Shown: positions 63,232-64,000 of the stretch, in pieces | Position numbering within the stretch: the stretch's first letter is position 1 | Layout: each line of letters begins with the position of its first letter | Assembly (NCBI GenBank): GCA_945862025.1 | Contig: CAMAWU010000003.1 | Span: forward strand, 1-64,000 | DNA length: 64,000 nt | Direction: 5' to 3' | From: Ferrithrix thermotolerans DSM 19514 | GTDB taxonomy: Bacteria; Actinomycetota; Acidimicrobiia; Acidimicrobiales; Ilumatobacteraceae | The notes under the pieces: generated by a model | What the model was told of the DNA's origin: nothing | Database searches by the model: none | The model's input: only the letters and a program-made list of their open reading frames with translations | Translations under genes and position numbers: made by a program

Positions 63232-64000
63232 CTGCCGACCTGTGCTTTTACCGCTGGCTTTTTGTGACGCAATTGGTGCACGGCTGCAATTAGCGCAGTC
63301 GAAGCACGGTCAATGTCGCTCAGTGTTGTTGTGTGACCGAGACTCATTCGCAGAGAACCCATCGAGTATTTTCGATCAACTCCCATCGCCGACAGCACAT
63401 GCGAAGGCTCCATCGCACCACTCGCACAGGCACTTGCCGCCGATGCACAGATCATTGCTTCGTCTAGTAAAAATAAAATTGCTTCGCTCTCACAACCTGC
63501 GATACAAAAATGTGCAATGCCAGGCACTCTCTTGTCGCGCGCAACGGTTTCTATGACATCATCAATTTCGCTGATAACTGCATCAACTAAGGCATCACGA
63601 AGTTGCGTTACTCGTTCGACCTCGGCATCTCGAGTTGAATCTGTTTCACGAAGTGCCGCTGCTGTTGCCATGATTCCACCAACATTGTGTGTTCCACTGC
63701 GACGATCCCGTTCTTGTCCGCCGCCAACAATCAGCGGATCTATTTCAAGACCGATTCGCTGCATTGTGACTCCCATTCCTTTTGGTCCACCAAATTTGTG
63801 AGCTGAAACTGATAGCACATCGACTAATTTTGAAATTTCGCGCAAGTCTTGCCAACATGTCGCCTGCACTGCATCGGTGTGCAACACAGCATTAGGTGCA
63901 TTTGCTCGAACCACTTTTGCAACTTGGCGCAGCGGAGAGATGCTCCCGACTTCATTGTTGACTGCCATCACTGAAACAACACTTACTCGGCCAGCGTTCT
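63228..64000 (-). CDS. Cysteine desulfurase, partial (N-terminus beyond window end)
   Basis: Open frame to the edge: NAGRVSVVSVMAVNNEVGSISPL...VSAHKFGGPKGMG...SAASACASGAMEPSHVL. Confidence 0.92.
   Translation of the reverse strand, partial: NAGRVSVVSVMAVNNEVGSISPLRQVAKVVRANAPNAVLHTDAVQATCWQDLREISKLVDVLSVSAHKFGGPKGMGVTMQRIGLEIDPLIVGGGQERDRRSGTHNVGGIMATAAALRETDSTRDAEVERVTQLRDALVDAVISEIDDVIETVARDKRVPGIAHFCIAGCESEAILFLLDEAMICASAASACASGAMEPSHVLSAMGVDRKYSMGSLRMSLGHTTTLSDIDRASTALIAAVHQLRHKKPAVKAQVGR

Overview
The window looks like part of an actinobacterial chromosome of moderate G+C. The gene families suggest an Acidimicrobiia/Ilumatobacter-like lineage, which is inference only. Housekeeping genes recognised: galU (partial), uppP, tldD/tldE, dxs, a hisN-like gene, gltX, cimA, ilvE, leuB, greA, leuCD, leuA, pyrF, ligA, mnmA and a cysteine desulfurase cut by the window end. 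There are two tRNA genes, Glu-CTC and Gln-CTG. An accessory surface-glycan region lies at about 12.4-26.8 kb. It holds a sugar O-methyltransferase, UDP-galactopyranose mutase-like and TylF-like genes, a 'sporadic carbohydrate cluster' pair (2OG-Fe(II) oxygenase plus LIC12192-like protein), three epimerases, two DegT aminotransferases, two convergent C-methyltransferase-like genes, a GNAT-formyltransferase fusion and an LpxA-like acyltransferase. A rearranged locus follows at about 28.0-32.5 kb: 5' and 3' remnants of a MOSC gene flank a complete, diverged MOSC copy, a radical SAM gene, a 3'-half tRNA-Glu relic and a serine hydrolase, next to the intact tRNA-Glu. Other notable features are a Leu-rich leader peptide with attenuator-like terminator before leuA, and a PASTA protein whose kinase domain has lost its catalytic motifs. 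No CRISPR array, transposase or phage module was seen. All assignments come from reading motifs by eye; no database search was run.
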